Source of the DNA: Mucilaginibacter sp. UR6-1
Lineage (GTDB): Bacteria > Bacteroidota > Bacteroidia > Sphingobacteriales > Sphingobacteriaceae
DNA: 64,000 bases
Direction: 5' to 3'
Assembly: GCF_020880975.1 (NCBI RefSeq)
Contig: NZ_JAJIWP010000008.1
Coordinates: 1-64,000 of the forward strand
Under the pieces are notes generated by a model, which ran no database searches, was not told the origin of the DNA, and saw only the letters and a list, made by a program, of their open reading frames with translations. Of the stretch, positions 35,419-44,321 are shown piece after piece. Numbering within the stretch: position 1 is the first letter of the stretch; each line of letters begins with the position of its first letter. The position numbers and the translations under genes were made by a program.

Positions 35419-36507
35419 TTAATCACCGTCGGTATCCTGGTAAGTAATGCGCACACCTGTTGCTGATGCCACATCAGTTTTTATCAATGTAAGCAATAAC
35501 TGCACCTCGCGGTATGCCGCTTCAATTTCTGTTTTGTTATTGGTAAGCGCGGTCGATAGCGGGTCGGGAATGGCTTTTAAGCTATTGATGGCTTTATCAA
35601 ACTGGCTTAACACATCATCATTAAGCGGCTTTTGATTTAGAGCAACCAGATAGTCAGACGTGCCTTTACCGCTGTTGTTGCCGGTAAACATGCGTTTTAA
35701 GTTGGTAAGGTTTTCAACCGCCAGCGCCACAGATATGCCCGCATTGTACCCTTCGGTATTTTCAGGAAACTGTGTACCGCCTGATTGTTTGCCAAATGGC
35801 CAGCCTATACGCGGGCCTTTCATCTGGTCCATTTCAAAAGCAAACTGGTTAATAAGGAAGGCTATCGGACTACCAGCATCTGAACGGGTATTGCCTGTAA
35901 ACTGCGCACGATAGGTGTTGTTCCAGTTGTCAAGCACAGTTTTTGTCAGTGTTTTCATGCGGGCAAGCAGGTCTTCGGTATATTTTTTACGCTTTGCAGC
36001 CTCGGTGCCATTAAATTTAGCTACCGCGCCCGGCGAAAACAAAACATAATCAAGTGCCGGGAAACCCTGCTGGTCTATAGACGAGTTTTGTGCAAGATTA
36101 TAGGTACCCTTGGTTATGTTGCCGTCAATTACAGCATTATCAGTAGGGAAGGTGTTTAAAAAATTATTCAGCAAAACACTCTCTGCCGGGCCAAATTGGT
36201 TTACCGATACATGTTGGTATTGTAGGTAAGCACTTCTAAAAGCAACTTTTAATGTCAGTTGGTTGTCCGCATTCGGTGTAGCCAAAAAAGTATTGGCAGC
36301 GGTTTCAAGTGCGGCTATTTGTGTTTGCAGATCGGTATAAGCCGGTATAATAAGGTTATCGGCGTAATTGGTGAGCATTGCGCCCTTATCAAAATTTGTA
36401 GCAACCGGGCCGTTATCTGTTCCTGATTTTTTTGAGCAGGCAATAATGAAAAAGGTAGCTGCCAAAACTGTTATTAAAAGGCCAGCCTTGATACGATCTG
36501 TTTTCAT
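35419..36507 (-). CDS. Imelysin family lipoprotein (M75-like, iron uptake)
   Basis: 362 residues from the ATG at 36507; a longer frame reaches into a hairpin and is not preferred. Lipobox FIIAC with Cys24. The all-helical imelysin fold is indicated by YADNLIIPAYTDLQTQIAAL, AYLQYQHVSVNQFGPAESVLL and ALDYVLFSP. Imelysin-like proteins (IrpA, EfeO group) bind ligands in the periplasm and are linked to iron uptake; the peptidase activity once proposed is doubtful, and the classical GxHxxE motif is not evident here. The gene follows DUF4856 and precedes HTTM and the TonB receptor. Confidence 0.92.
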   Translation of the reverse strand: MKTDRIKAGLLITVLAATFFIIACSKKSGTDNGPVATNFDKGAMLTNYADNLIIPAYTDLQTQIAALETAANTFLATPNADNQLTLKVAFRSAYLQYQHVSVNQFGPAESVLLNNFLNTFPTDNAVIDGNITKGTYNLAQNSSIDQQGFPALDYVLFSPGAVAKFNGTEAAKRKKYTEDLLARMKTLTKTVLDNWNNTYRAQFTGNTRSDAGSPIAFLINQFAFEMDQMKGPRIGWPFGKQSGGTQFPENTEGYNAGISVALAVENLTNLKRMFTGNNSGKGTSDYLVALNQKPLNDDVLSQFDKAINSLKAIPDPLSTALTNNKTEIEAAYREVQLLLTLIKTDVASATGVRITYQDTDGD

Positions 36508-36539
36508 GATGAAATTATTAAAAGGTATATTAAACAATG

Positions 36540-36572
36540 AAAGCTCCTGGCGTACTACCAGGAGCTTTTTAT
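36540..36572. terminator. Hairpin between DUF4856 and imelysin genes
   Basis: GAAAGCTCCTGG and CCAGGAGCTTTT form a perfect stem around CGTACTA. Read on the minus strand, in the direction of the operon, the U-tract after it is weak (TTTCATTG). It therefore looks more like an attenuator or processing site inside the operon than a full terminator. Confidence 0.7.
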
Positions 36573-36584
36573 ACAAAAAAATTG

Positions 36585-37664
36585 TTATTGTAAGCCGTAA
36601 GTGGCTTTCAGAATATTTTGAGCCTGAACAAGTTTGGCAAAGCCCGGCTCATTTATCAGTATATAAAAGTCAGTACCAATAATGGTTTTAAGCGTTTGGA
36701 AGTCGGCATTTGACAGTTTAGTACGTGCCGAACGGTATTCAAAGCAAGAGATAAAACCAAAACCTTCAGACAAAGCATGGAACTGGGTAGCCAGGTTGCC
36801 AACGTTTACTGATTGTGTAGGAATAGTGGTGTAAGCCAAAGCCGCGGCAGCAATAAGCTGTTCCCATTTATCCTGGATAATTGCAGCCTGCTCTTTAACT
36901 ACTACATAATCTTTAGCGCCAATTGCTGCACGGCCTTTTAAAAATGCATTAAAAATAACGCCGCCTGCTTGTATACCTTTACCGCGTTCGGCAAGGTAAC
37001 CACCCCATAAAAGCGGGCGGATAGGATCAGTATTGGCATAAACCTTTGCAGTATCATAATCGTTTGGCACGCTCAGGTAACCGAATGCTTCGTCCCATTG
37101 GCGCTGCATTGCAGTAGTACCATTAGTAACGGTGTTGTTATCGGCATTGGCAACGTTGTTCAGGATGTTAACCGCTTCTTTAAAGAAAAGCGCACCCATC
37201 ATACCTTTTGCCACGGCCTGATTAAATTCAATTCCCTTACCATCTACCAGCCTGTTGCCGTAAAAACCGGCTACACCGGGGGCCGCAGGGGTTGCTCTTA
37301 CAAGACTGTTTGCAGCACGTTGTGTAAAATAGCCTTTAAAGGTATCGCCATTAGCGGTTTTTGCAGCCAGGTTAATGCCCGATGTATTTAAAGTAGCGTC
37401 AGCAAACGGCGCGTTGGTATTGTTAAAATAGTCGTTTGCTTTTGCAGCAGTAATGTCAGTTGTATTGGCTGAACCTAAATATGCGTTCAACTCTAAAGCC
37501 ATTTTAACCCTTTGGGTAGATGTAAGGTAGTTGGCGCCCTCAAAGTTGTAAGTAGCAGGTACATCGTATTGCGGTATAGTATCCTCACTTTCATCTTTTG
37601 AACAAGCTGTTGCCAGTATTGCAACAGCTAATATAGCCAATGGGTAGTGTAAATAATTTTTCAT
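36585..37664 (-). CDS. DUF4856 lipoprotein
   Basis: 359 residues. Lipobox LATAC with Cys21. The body is largely helical and starts YDVPATYNFEGANYLTSTQRVKMALEL, the usual opening of DUF4856 proteins. The function of DUF4856 is unknown; it is frequently encoded beside imelysin and a TonB receptor in Bacteroidota and may be a ligand-binding partner in iron uptake. First gene of the leftward operon, divergent from the response-regulator/kinase pair. Confidence 0.85.
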   Translation of the reverse strand: MKNYLHYPLAILAVAILATACSKDESEDTIPQYDVPATYNFEGANYLTSTQRVKMALELNAYLGSANTTDITAAKANDYFNNTNAPFADATLNTSGINLAAKTANGDTFKGYFTQRAANSLVRATPAAPGVAGFYGNRLVDGKGIEFNQAVAKGMMGALFFKEAVNILNNVANADNNTVTNGTTAMQRQWDEAFGYLSVPNDYDTAKVYANTDPIRPLLWGGYLAERGKGIQAGGVIFNAFLKGRAAIGAKDYVVVKEQAAIIQDKWEQLIAAAALAYTTIPTQSVNVGNLATQFHALSEGFGFISCFEYRSARTKLSNADFQTLKTIIGTDFYILINEPGFAKLVQAQNILKATYGLQ

Positions 37665-37797
37665 GATCTTTGCGGTGTTCAGTTGTTATTTTTAATAAGT
37701 CTAAATAGTGCTAACTGGTGGCAAATATGAAATCACTTTCTAAAGAAATTCTTAAGAAATGATGTTTTATTTCACTTTTTTTAAATGCAGCCCTTAT

Positions 37798-38472
37798 ATG
37801 AAAATATTATTTGTTGAAGACGAACCCGTGCTGATGGAAGAAATGACAGTCTATTTTTCATCACAGGGATATGTGTGTGAACAGGCCACAACATTTTTTC
37901 AGTCATTGGGTAAGGTTGAAACATATGCTTATGATATAGCAGTACTTGATGTTAAGTTACCCGACGGCTCGGGCCTTGACCTTATACCGTTGATACTAAA
38001 TAAATCGCCGGAAACAGGTATTATTATACTTACCGCAAATAATTCGCTTAATGATAAACTTGAGGGGCTTAACTCAGGCGCTGATGATTACCTCACCAAG
38101 CCTTTTTACGTAGAGGAACTAAGCGCGAGGGTAAACGCCATTTATCGCCGTAAAACCCTGAAAACCTCGGAAAATTTAAAGTTTGCCGACTTTATGATAG
38201 ACCCGCAGTTGAAAGAGTTGTATTATAAAGATGAAGAGATACAGCTTACAAAAAAAGAATACCAGTTATTGATGTACTTTGTAGTGAACAAAAACCGGGT
38301 GGTGAGCAAGTCGGCAATTGCGGAGCATATTTGGGGCGATAATTTTGACCAGGCAGATAACTTTGACGCGGTATATGTACACCTTACCAATCTACGTAAA
38401 AAACTTAACCAGGCCGCCCAGCACGATTATATTAAAACCGTTTACGGCATGGGTTATAAATTTAGCTGTTAA
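37798..38472 (+). CDS. OmpR-family response regulator
   Basis: 224 residues from ATG 37798; a frame starting 13 codons earlier lacks homology. Receiver domain with acidic pair Glu7-Asp8, phosphorylation Asp51 in AVLDVKLPDGSG, Thr in IILTANNS and Lys in YLTKPF: a complete phosphorylation site. The winged-helix output domain ends YIKTVYGMGYKFSC. Its stop overlaps the kinase start (TAATG). Divergent from the DUF4856-imelysin-HTTM-receptor operon, whose expression it may control. Related in sequence to the orphan regulator at 30878. Confidence 0.95.
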   Translation: MKILFVEDEPVLMEEMTVYFSSQGYVCEQATTFFQSLGKVETYAYDIAVLDVKLPDGSGLDLIPLILNKSPETGIIILTANNSLNDKLEGLNSGADDYLTKPFYVEELSARVNAIYRRKTLKTSENLKFADFMIDPQLKELYYKDEEIQLTKKEYQLLMYFVVNKNRVVSKSAIAEHIWGDNFDQADNFDAVYVHLTNLRKKLNQAAQHDYIKTVYGMGYKFSC

Positions 38473-39716
38473 TGAAACTTATTGTTAAAACCAGTTTGCA
38501 TTACCTGTGGCTCAGCCTATCTATACTGCTTGCTACGGGTGCTATCTTTTACCTGGTTTTAAGAGATAATATATCTTCAGAAATACGTGAACAGCTTGAA
38601 CTGCAGGTTGACATGATTTCGCAGGAAGTTGAAAAAGGGCACCAGGTTATTTTTCCACTGGTTGAGTTAAAAGAACTATCGGCCAAAACGATAGCTCCAT
38701 CAGTTTTTAAGGATACCCTTATTTATGATCATCTGCAGGATGAGCATGAAGGTTATTATTATCTGAGCGAAACTAAGATAATCAACAATAAGCCTTACAA
38801 CATTAAGGTAATGACCACCTATATAGGCTGGAACGAGTATCTCAAAACCATCAGTTTAATATTTTTAGGGCTAACATTTTTGTTGGTTACCGCGGGTATT
38901 GTGGTTAATTACTTTATCAGCAAAAATATATGGCGGCCATTCCTTAATAATTTATCCATATTAAAAGAGCACTCGGTGCAAGCCCGTACCGATTTGGCAT
39001 TGGAAAAATCGGACATTGATGAGTTTGAGCAATTGAACGCCGTACTGCATGAATATGCCGACCGCAACCGGAAAGAATACACGGGTTTGCAAGAATTTAC
39101 CGAAAACGCTTCGCACGAATTACAAACGCCTATAAGCATTATCCGTGCAAGACTGGAGGGTATGAGCCAACTGCCTTTAACAAATGAGGCTGTAAACTAC
39201 GTAAGTGACGCGAAACAGGCTTTAGACAGGCTAAGCAAAGTAAATAAGGGCCTGTTATTGCTTGCCAAGCTTACGCACGATAATTTTCCAGATCAGCAGG
39301 CATTACCGGTATCGGCCATACTTACCGGGCAAATTGTTCAGCTTGAAGAACTTTTTGAAAGCCGGGGGTTAAAGCTTCAGCAGGATATTCAAAAAATATC
39401 AGTTAAGGCAAGTCCGCACTTATTTGATATCCTGATAGCAAACTTTTTATCAAACATACTAAAACACGCCAACCGCGAGGGGTTTGTAGCTATAGTGCTT
39501 GACAGCGACAAGCTTAACTTTACCAATGAAGGCGAACCGCTACCCTTCGCCGAAAAGGAGCTGTTTGCCAGGTTCAAAAAAAATCATCAGCCATCGGCAG
39601 GTGTTGGCCTTGGGCTCTCGATAATTAACCAGATATGTCTTGTACATAAATGGAGGGTGACTTATCAATACACCGGGGGCAGGCATAACTTCACGGTGTG
39701 GTTCAATAATAATTAA
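38472..39716 (+). CDS. Sensor histidine kinase
   Basis: 414 residues. Two membrane helices (about 11-30 and 128-150) flank a periplasmic sensor region of about 95 residues. Dimerisation and phosphoacceptor segment FTENASHELQTPISIIRARL has His215. The ATPase domain shows the N-box LLIANFLSNILKHA and the G-box GVGLGLSIINQ. It pairs with the response regulator just before it through an overlapping stop/start. The input signal is unknown; the setting suggests iron or an envelope signal. Confidence 0.94.
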   Translation: MKLIVKTSLHYLWLSLSILLATGAIFYLVLRDNISSEIREQLELQVDMISQEVEKGHQVIFPLVELKELSAKTIAPSVFKDTLIYDHLQDEHEGYYYLSETKIINNKPYNIKVMTTYIGWNEYLKTISLIFLGLTFLLVTAGIVVNYFISKNIWRPFLNNLSILKEHSVQARTDLALEKSDIDEFEQLNAVLHEYADRNRKEYTGLQEFTENASHELQTPISIIRARLEGMSQLPLTNEAVNYVSDAKQALDRLSKVNKGLLLLAKLTHDNFPDQQALPVSAILTGQIVQLEELFESRGLKLQQDIQKISVKASPHLFDILIANFLSNILKHANREGFVAIVLDSDKLNFTNEGEPLPFAEKELFARFKKNHQPSAGVGLGLSIINQICLVHKWRVTYQYTGGRHNFTVWFNNN

Positions 39717-39788
39717 GAATTCCTTTAGTATCGGTTAAGAAAATCTTTTAAATCGTATTTCAACTTTGCCTGCATAACAATAAAAATT

Positions 39789-42200
39789 ATGCTGCAAATA
39801 CGATATGTAGTAGTGCTACTGATTATGCCATTTATGGTAAAGGCGCAAAGCACAGCAGTTACGCTATCAGGGCAAATTACTGAACCCGATACTAAAACAG
39901 GGGTGCCTTTTGTTAGCATTGTACTTAAAACCGACAAAGACAGCACATTTAAAACAGGCACCGTTAGCAATGATGAGGGGCGGTTTACCATGGCCGATGT
40001 TACACCGGGAAAATACATCCTCGTGATATCATCTATGGGATATCAAACCAAAACAAAGCAGGTGTTGATGGGTAACCTTAGCCCGTTTTTAGATTTGGGC
40101 GCTATAGCGTTTCAGCCTGATACACGACAGCTAAAAGAAGTGCAGATCACTGCACAGCAGGCCGAGGGACTGCACAGCAAAATGGATAAAAAAACCTATT
40201 CGGTTGCTGATAATGTAAGCCAAATTGGTGGCTCGGTACTACAGGCTATGAAAAATCTGCCGGGTGTTACCACCACTCAAGACGGGAAAATTGAACTTCG
40301 AGGCAGCGACAAGGTAGCCGTATTGGTTGATGGTAAGCAAACCGCGCTTACCGGTTTTGGCAACCAAACCGGGCTTGACAATATCCCTGCATCCGCTGTT
40401 GAGCGTATCGAAATCATTAACAACCCATCAGCAAAGTTTGATTCGAACGGCAATGCAGGTATCATCAACATCATCTACAAAAAAAATAAGCAGCAGGGTT
40501 TTAATGGTAAAGTAGGTTTTACCGGCGGCTTAGGTGCGTTGTGGGAAAAGCAGGCAAATCTGCCCGGCATCCGTCCGCAATATAAGCGTACGCCCAAATT
40601 CAATCCTTCGGTATCGCTAAACTATCGTAAAAATAAAGTGAACATTTTTTTCCAGGGCGACTGGCTGTATACCGAAACGCTGAACCGGAACGAGTTTGGC
40701 GAACGTATTTATGACAGTGGCGACATTGTTCGCCAGCAAATAAAACGTAACCGCAATACATCATATGCTACCGTTAAAACCGGGGTAGACTGGAATATGA
40801 ATGACCAAAACACACTCACCGTTTCAGGATTGTTTAACCGCGAAAAAATAATTGACAGGGGGGATATACCATACTTCAATGCCGATCTTTCTGAACGCCG
40901 CCGCCTGTGGCAGTTTTTAGAGGATGAGGTTAAATATACCGCTACGGCAACGGCATCATATCAACATAAATTTACACAGCCGGGCCATGTGCTGAATGCA
41001 GGGTTCAATTACACTTTTCACCGTGAAGACGAGAAGTATTTTTTTACCAATATTATGCCCGATTATACAGGTGAAGATTCGTTCAAGCTACTGTCTGACG
41101 AGCAGGTGTTTGATTTGACACTTGATTATATCCGTCCGTTAAAATATGGCCGGATAGAGGGTGGCATAAAACTACGAAAGCGGAATATCCCTGCCAATAT
41201 GCAGTTTTTCCCGGGGCTGAACTCGCCCATAGACATTGATGCAGGTGGCTGGGCCGAATATAAGGAAACCATACCGGCGGTTTACGGCAATTATGTGTTC
41301 GAAAGCGAAAAACTTGAACTGGAAGCAGGCTTACGTGTGGAATATGTAAAGGTAGATTATGAGGTTAACCCCGGTCATAACACTTATAAAAGCGATGGCT
41401 ATTCATACACACAGCCATTCCCGAGTTTTAGGCTGGCCTATAAGTTTAACAGTGATAATAAGCTATCCATATTCTACAATCGCCGTGTAGACCGGCCGAA
41501 TGAGGTAGATATCCGCATTTTCCCTAAATATGATGAGCCTGAGGTATTAAAAGTGGGTAACCCGGCGCTTCGTCCGCAATTTACCAGTTCGTTTGAGTTA
41601 GGGTACAAAACACAATGGGGTAAGGGGTATTTTTATTCGGCAGCATATCACCGCATTGCTGATGCTACGATTACCCGCATAGCTACGCAGGTACCCGGCG
41701 AGCTGATCATCTACAATATTTTTCAAAACGCCGGACGAAGTTACAATACCGGTACCGAACTGATATTTCAGCAGCAACTTGCGCCATGGTTTACCTTTAA
41801 CACTAACGTTAATATTTACCGTAACACCATTAACGCCTTTACGGTTGAGAATAAATACCCTGTGCCAACCACTTTTACATCGGCTTTGCAAAGGCTCACT
41901 TCGGGCAACGTAAAATTTAACGGCATGCTCAAATTTGCCCAAAAACTTGAAGCACAGTTAACAGCTATGTATCTGGCACCGGATATTATTCCGCAAGGAA
42001 AAATTGGTTCACGCTTTTCGCTTGATTTTGGCTTAAAGAAGCAGATACAAAAAGGCAGGGGAGAAGTATTCCTTAACGCAACCGACCTGCTGAATACGTT
42101 AAATATAAAGCGTGAAGTAAACGGCAATGGCTTTCGTTTAATAACCAATGATTATTATGAAACCCAGGTTTTCAGGCTGGGGTATAGTTATAAATTTTAA
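39789..42200 (+). CDS. TonB-dependent receptor-like outer-membrane barrel protein
   Basis: 803 residues. Signal peptide ending MVKAQ, then a carboxypeptidase-regulatory-like domain (about 25-105). The plug region has GSVLQAMKNLPGVTTTQDGKIELRG and SAVERIEIINNPSAKFDSNGNAGIIN, and the barrel is of the OMP_b-brl_3 type ending in FRLGYSYKF. The KVAVLVDGKQTALTG segment is typical of this group, often linked to two-component systems. The gene lies 72 bases after the histidine kinase on the same strand and may be its target. The ligand is unknown. Confidence 0.92.
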   Translation: MLQIRYVVVLLIMPFMVKAQSTAVTLSGQITEPDTKTGVPFVSIVLKTDKDSTFKTGTVSNDEGRFTMADVTPGKYILVISSMGYQTKTKQVLMGNLSPFLDLGAIAFQPDTRQLKEVQITAQQAEGLHSKMDKKTYSVADNVSQIGGSVLQAMKNLPGVTTTQDGKIELRGSDKVAVLVDGKQTALTGFGNQTGLDNIPASAVERIEIINNPSAKFDSNGNAGIINIIYKKNKQQGFNGKVGFTGGLGALWEKQANLPGIRPQYKRTPKFNPSVSLNYRKNKVNIFFQGDWLYTETLNRNEFGERIYDSGDIVRQQIKRNRNTSYATVKTGVDWNMNDQNTLTVSGLFNREKIIDRGDIPYFNADLSERRRLWQFLEDEVKYTATATASYQHKFTQPGHVLNAGFNYTFHREDEKYFFTNIMPDYTGEDSFKLLSDEQVFDLTLDYIRPLKYGRIEGGIKLRKRNIPANMQFFPGLNSPIDIDAGGWAEYKETIPAVYGNYVFESEKLELEAGLRVEYVKVDYEVNPGHNTYKSDGYSYTQPFPSFRLAYKFNSDNKLSIFYNRRVDRPNEVDIRIFPKYDEPEVLKVGNPALRPQFTSSFELGYKTQWGKGYFYSAAYHRIADATITRIATQVPGELIIYNIFQNAGRSYNTGTELIFQQQLAPWFTFNTNVNIYRNTINAFTVENKYPVPTTFTSALQRLTSGNVKFNGMLKFAQKLEAQLTAMYLAPDIIPQGKIGSRFSLDFGLKKQIQKGRGEVFLNATDLLNTLNIKREVNGNGFRLITNDYYETQVFRLGYSYKF

Positions 42201-42247
42201 TAGGGATAGCAGTTTAATTTGCTGACAAATTTTTTATTTGGAGGTAA

Positions 42248-42275
42248 GCGGAGATGGATAGATTCAAACCTATCC
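42248..42275. other. tRNA-Ser-like 3'-end fragment, possible attachment-site relic
   Basis: The stretch matches the 3' end of the tRNA-Ser gene at 45455-45477 in 18 of 23 aligned bases, in the same orientation. It can fold as a stem-loop, GGATAG and CTATCC. It lies just outside cassette 2 on the side opposite to the tRNA. The likeness is short and could be chance. Confidence 0.35.
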
Positions 42276-42442
42276 AATTATTACATTGATGTATAATAAT
42301 TTACGGCGGGTTTAAAAAGTTGACTACCTATAGACTCACTGTTTTTTCTTAGCCTGAATTTTGGCATGATTGTGTTTACAGATTATTACGAGGACTGATC
42401 AGTAGAAGATTATACAATTTCAGGAAATATTCAGGCTGGTAA

Positions 42443-43057
42443 TCATCGTTGCTTTGTAAGATGTTGCGTAACCGGAGGCTGCTTTCTAACAGACTGCTTT
42501 CTGATACGACTAAGTGTTTCCCTTGTTAAACCAAGAAACGATGCGATCATGTATAACGGTACACGATTGTAGAGGGTTGGATATGCTGCAACAAAATTTT
42601 CATATCTCAATTCCCCTGTTTCGCTGATATTGCTGTAGATCCGGTTCTGATGCGCTTCGAAGTTCCTGGCAGTTAAATGTTCGATCATCTGTTTAAAAGC
42701 CGGAATTGTACCGATAAGATATTCCCATTTCTCTTTAGTGAATATGATCAGTTCGCTGTTTTCCAGGGCCTCGATATAGCAATTGGAAGGCTGGCCACTC
42801 ATGAAACTGGTGTAATCGGAGATCCACCAGTTCTCTATGGCAAATTTCATGATATGTTCCTGCCCATCATCTCCAACCCTGAACAGCCGAAAGCTTCCCT
42901 TTACAACAAAAGCACTAAAATTGCTGACCTGCCCCTCTTCTAATAAATATTGACCCTTGCGGACCTTTTTCGTTACCGAAACGCCTTGAATCGTGTCTGT
43001 TTCGGTTTGACTAAAGCCTCCTTTTTCCTGAAGATATTTTATGAAAATGTCGAACAT
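42443..43057 (-). CDS. Crp/Fnr family transcription regulator (cassette 2)
   Basis: 204 residues. Beta-roll domain (about 20-130) with KGQYLLEEGQVSNFSAFVVKGSFRLFR, and a winged helix-turn-helix with YMIASFLGLTRETLSRIRKQ. The recognition pattern E-T-L-S-R is the same as in the regulator at 23560, fitting TTGAY half-sites. No Fe-S cysteine cluster is visible, and the cAMP signature is absent. It is the last gene of the leftward NTF2/SDR/Crp set, separated from the SDR gene by a terminator. A perfect palindrome lies four bases before its start codon. Confidence 0.93.
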   Translation of the reverse strand: MFDIFIKYLQEKGGFSQTETDTIQGVSVTKKVRKGQYLLEEGQVSNFSAFVVKGSFRLFRVGDDGQEHIMKFAIENWWISDYTSFMSGQPSNCYIEALENSELIIFTKEKWEYLIGTIPAFKQMIEHLTARNFEAHQNRIYSNISETGELRYENFVAAYPTLYNRVPLYMIASFLGLTRETLSRIRKQSVRKQPPVTQHLTKQR

Positions 43058-43061
43058 CTAA

Positions 43062-43083
43062 AATAGCTTTTAACAAAGCTATT
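43062..43083 (-). promoter_or_regulatory. Perfect palindrome just before the Crp/Fnr start codon
   Basis: AATAGCTTT-TAAC-AAAGCTATT: nine perfect pairs with a four-base loop, ending four bases upstream of the start codon. It could be an operator or an RNA hairpin that blocks ribosome access. Confidence 0.6.
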
Positions 43084-43344
43084 CAAAAGCCTCCGGTTTT
43101 GTGATGAGCTGGGACGAAAATGTTCTAAAAATGACTGGCAGCAGCTATCCTTTGACATCGCTATGAGTACTGATCTGCCTGAATGCTATCACGATTAACA
43201 ATGATGCAATGCGCGCAACAAAGTACCCGGACAATTAATTGAATTCTGGGCCGAACCTGTCAGCCAACAAAATGTCAAATACAGCTTTTCATTTTTCAAA
43301 AAGACCGATATGGTTGCCTTATTATTTTCCATCGTATAAAAGGC
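43084..43344. other. Intergenic region between the Crp/Fnr and SDR genes of cassette 2
   Basis: No gene is supported in this stretch. It should contain the promoter of the Crp/Fnr gene; no clear TAnnTTTG element was assigned. Confidence 0.45.
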
Positions 43345-43372
43345 AGCGGGAAGTAGTTTCCTTCCTCCCGCT
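43345..43372 (-). terminator. Terminator after the SDR gene of cassette 2
   Basis: AGCGGGA and TCCCGCT form a seven-pair stem with a 14-base loop, followed on the minus strand by GCCTTTTATA. It lies eight bases after the SDR stop. Confidence 0.75.
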
Positions 43373-43379
43373 TTTATTA

Positions 43380-44147
43380 CTACTTCATCAAGCTGATGTT
43401 GGTCAATCCGCCATCAGAAAGAATTTCCGTGCCGACGATAAAGGCTGAATCATCCGAGGCCAGGAATACAGCAGCTTTCCCGATATCTGAAGGTGTTCCC
43501 TGCCTGCCAACTGGTGTGATGTCTATCCATAGATGTTTAACAAAATCGACCTTGTCTTCAGGAACAATTTTGCCAAAAACAGGCGTATCGATAGAGCCGG
43601 GTGAAAGTGCATTTACCCTGATTTTTCTCGACAAAAGGTCGAGAGACAATCCCTTTGCCAAAGAGATAACAGCGGCTTTTGCAGCGGCATAGATGGTCAT
43701 ACCAGGTGCTGCGCGATGTGCGGCGCTTGAACCGATCAGTATGATCGAAGCTCCGTCGTTTAAATGCGGAAGCGCTTTTTTTACCGTAAAGTAAGCGCTT
43801 TTCAAATTGAGATTCATGTATCGGTCATAGCTTTCTTCGGTCACTTCGTCTATACCTGGCATAGGTACACCGTCGACTATTCCGCCCGCATTTACGACCA
43901 GGATGTCGATCTTGCCGAATTTATCAGCGGTCTTACTGAATATATTTTCCAGTTCCTCAAGGTTGGTTACGTCAGCCTTAATACTGATGAATCCTGATCC
44001 AAGCTCTTTACCCGAGCTGTCTAACGTTGCCTGGTTTCTTCCAGTAATAGCGCCTACTGCGCCTTCGTTCATCAAGGCTTCTGCAATGCCAAATCCTATG
44101 CCGCTGTTACCACCGGTAACAATGGCTACTTTGTTCTTTAATTTCAT
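43380..44147 (-). CDS. SDR family oxidoreductase (cassette 2)
   Basis: 255 residues, classical SDR. Nucleotide motif TGGNSGIG (11-18), NAGG at 86-89, Asn113 region MNLNLKSAY, Ser140/141, and Tyr153-x3-Lys157 (YAAAK). The Arg of TGRN after beta-2 favours NADP. The substrate is unknown. An FNR-type box lies 77 bases before the start codon, with a -7-like element between. It is followed by the Crp/Fnr gene and preceded by the NTF2-like gene on the same strand. Confidence 0.93.
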   Translation of the reverse strand: MKLKNKVAIVTGGNSGIGFGIAEALMNEGAVGAITGRNQATLDSSGKELGSGFISIKADVTNLEELENIFSKTADKFGKIDILVVNAGGIVDGVPMPGIDEVTEESYDRYMNLNLKSAYFTVKKALPHLNDGASIILIGSSAAHRAAPGMTIYAAAKAAVISLAKGLSLDLLSRKIRVNALSPGSIDTPVFGKIVPEDKVDFVKHLWIDITPVGRQGTPSDIGKAAVFLASDDSAFIVGTEILSDGGLTNISLMK

Positions 44148-44170
44148 TTTCCTGATTATTTATTTCGTAC

Positions 44171-44238
44171 CAAAAGTGAGACATTCCACGCTCCGGGATA
44201 AAGGAGATTTGTTAAAAATACAGCGTGATAAATGTCAA
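44171..44238 (-). promoter_or_regulatory. FNR-type box and promoter upstream of the SDR gene (cassette 2)
   Basis: Read on the minus strand, TTGAC-ATTT-ATCAC (44238-44225) is followed after 46 bases by the -7-like element CACTTTTG (44178-44171). The box form and spacing match those in front of the NTF2-like gene of this cassette and the SDR gene of cassette 1. Confidence 0.65.
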
Positions 44239-44240
44239 TT

Positions 44241-44276
44241 AATACTGATAAAACCGAAATCAGTTATATCAGTATT
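44241..44276. repeat. Inverted repeat upstream of the SDR gene (cassette 2)
   Basis: AATACTGATA (44241-44250) and TATCAGTATT (44267-44276) are perfect ten-base arms; an inner pair CTGAT/ATCAG is nested between them. It lies directly beside the FNR-type box and after the NTF2-like gene, so it may be a second operator or a weak terminator. Confidence 0.6.
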
Positions 44277-44321
44277 GGTATAACAAGAAGGGAGTGTAAC
44301 TCCACTTCCGAACGCAGGTAT

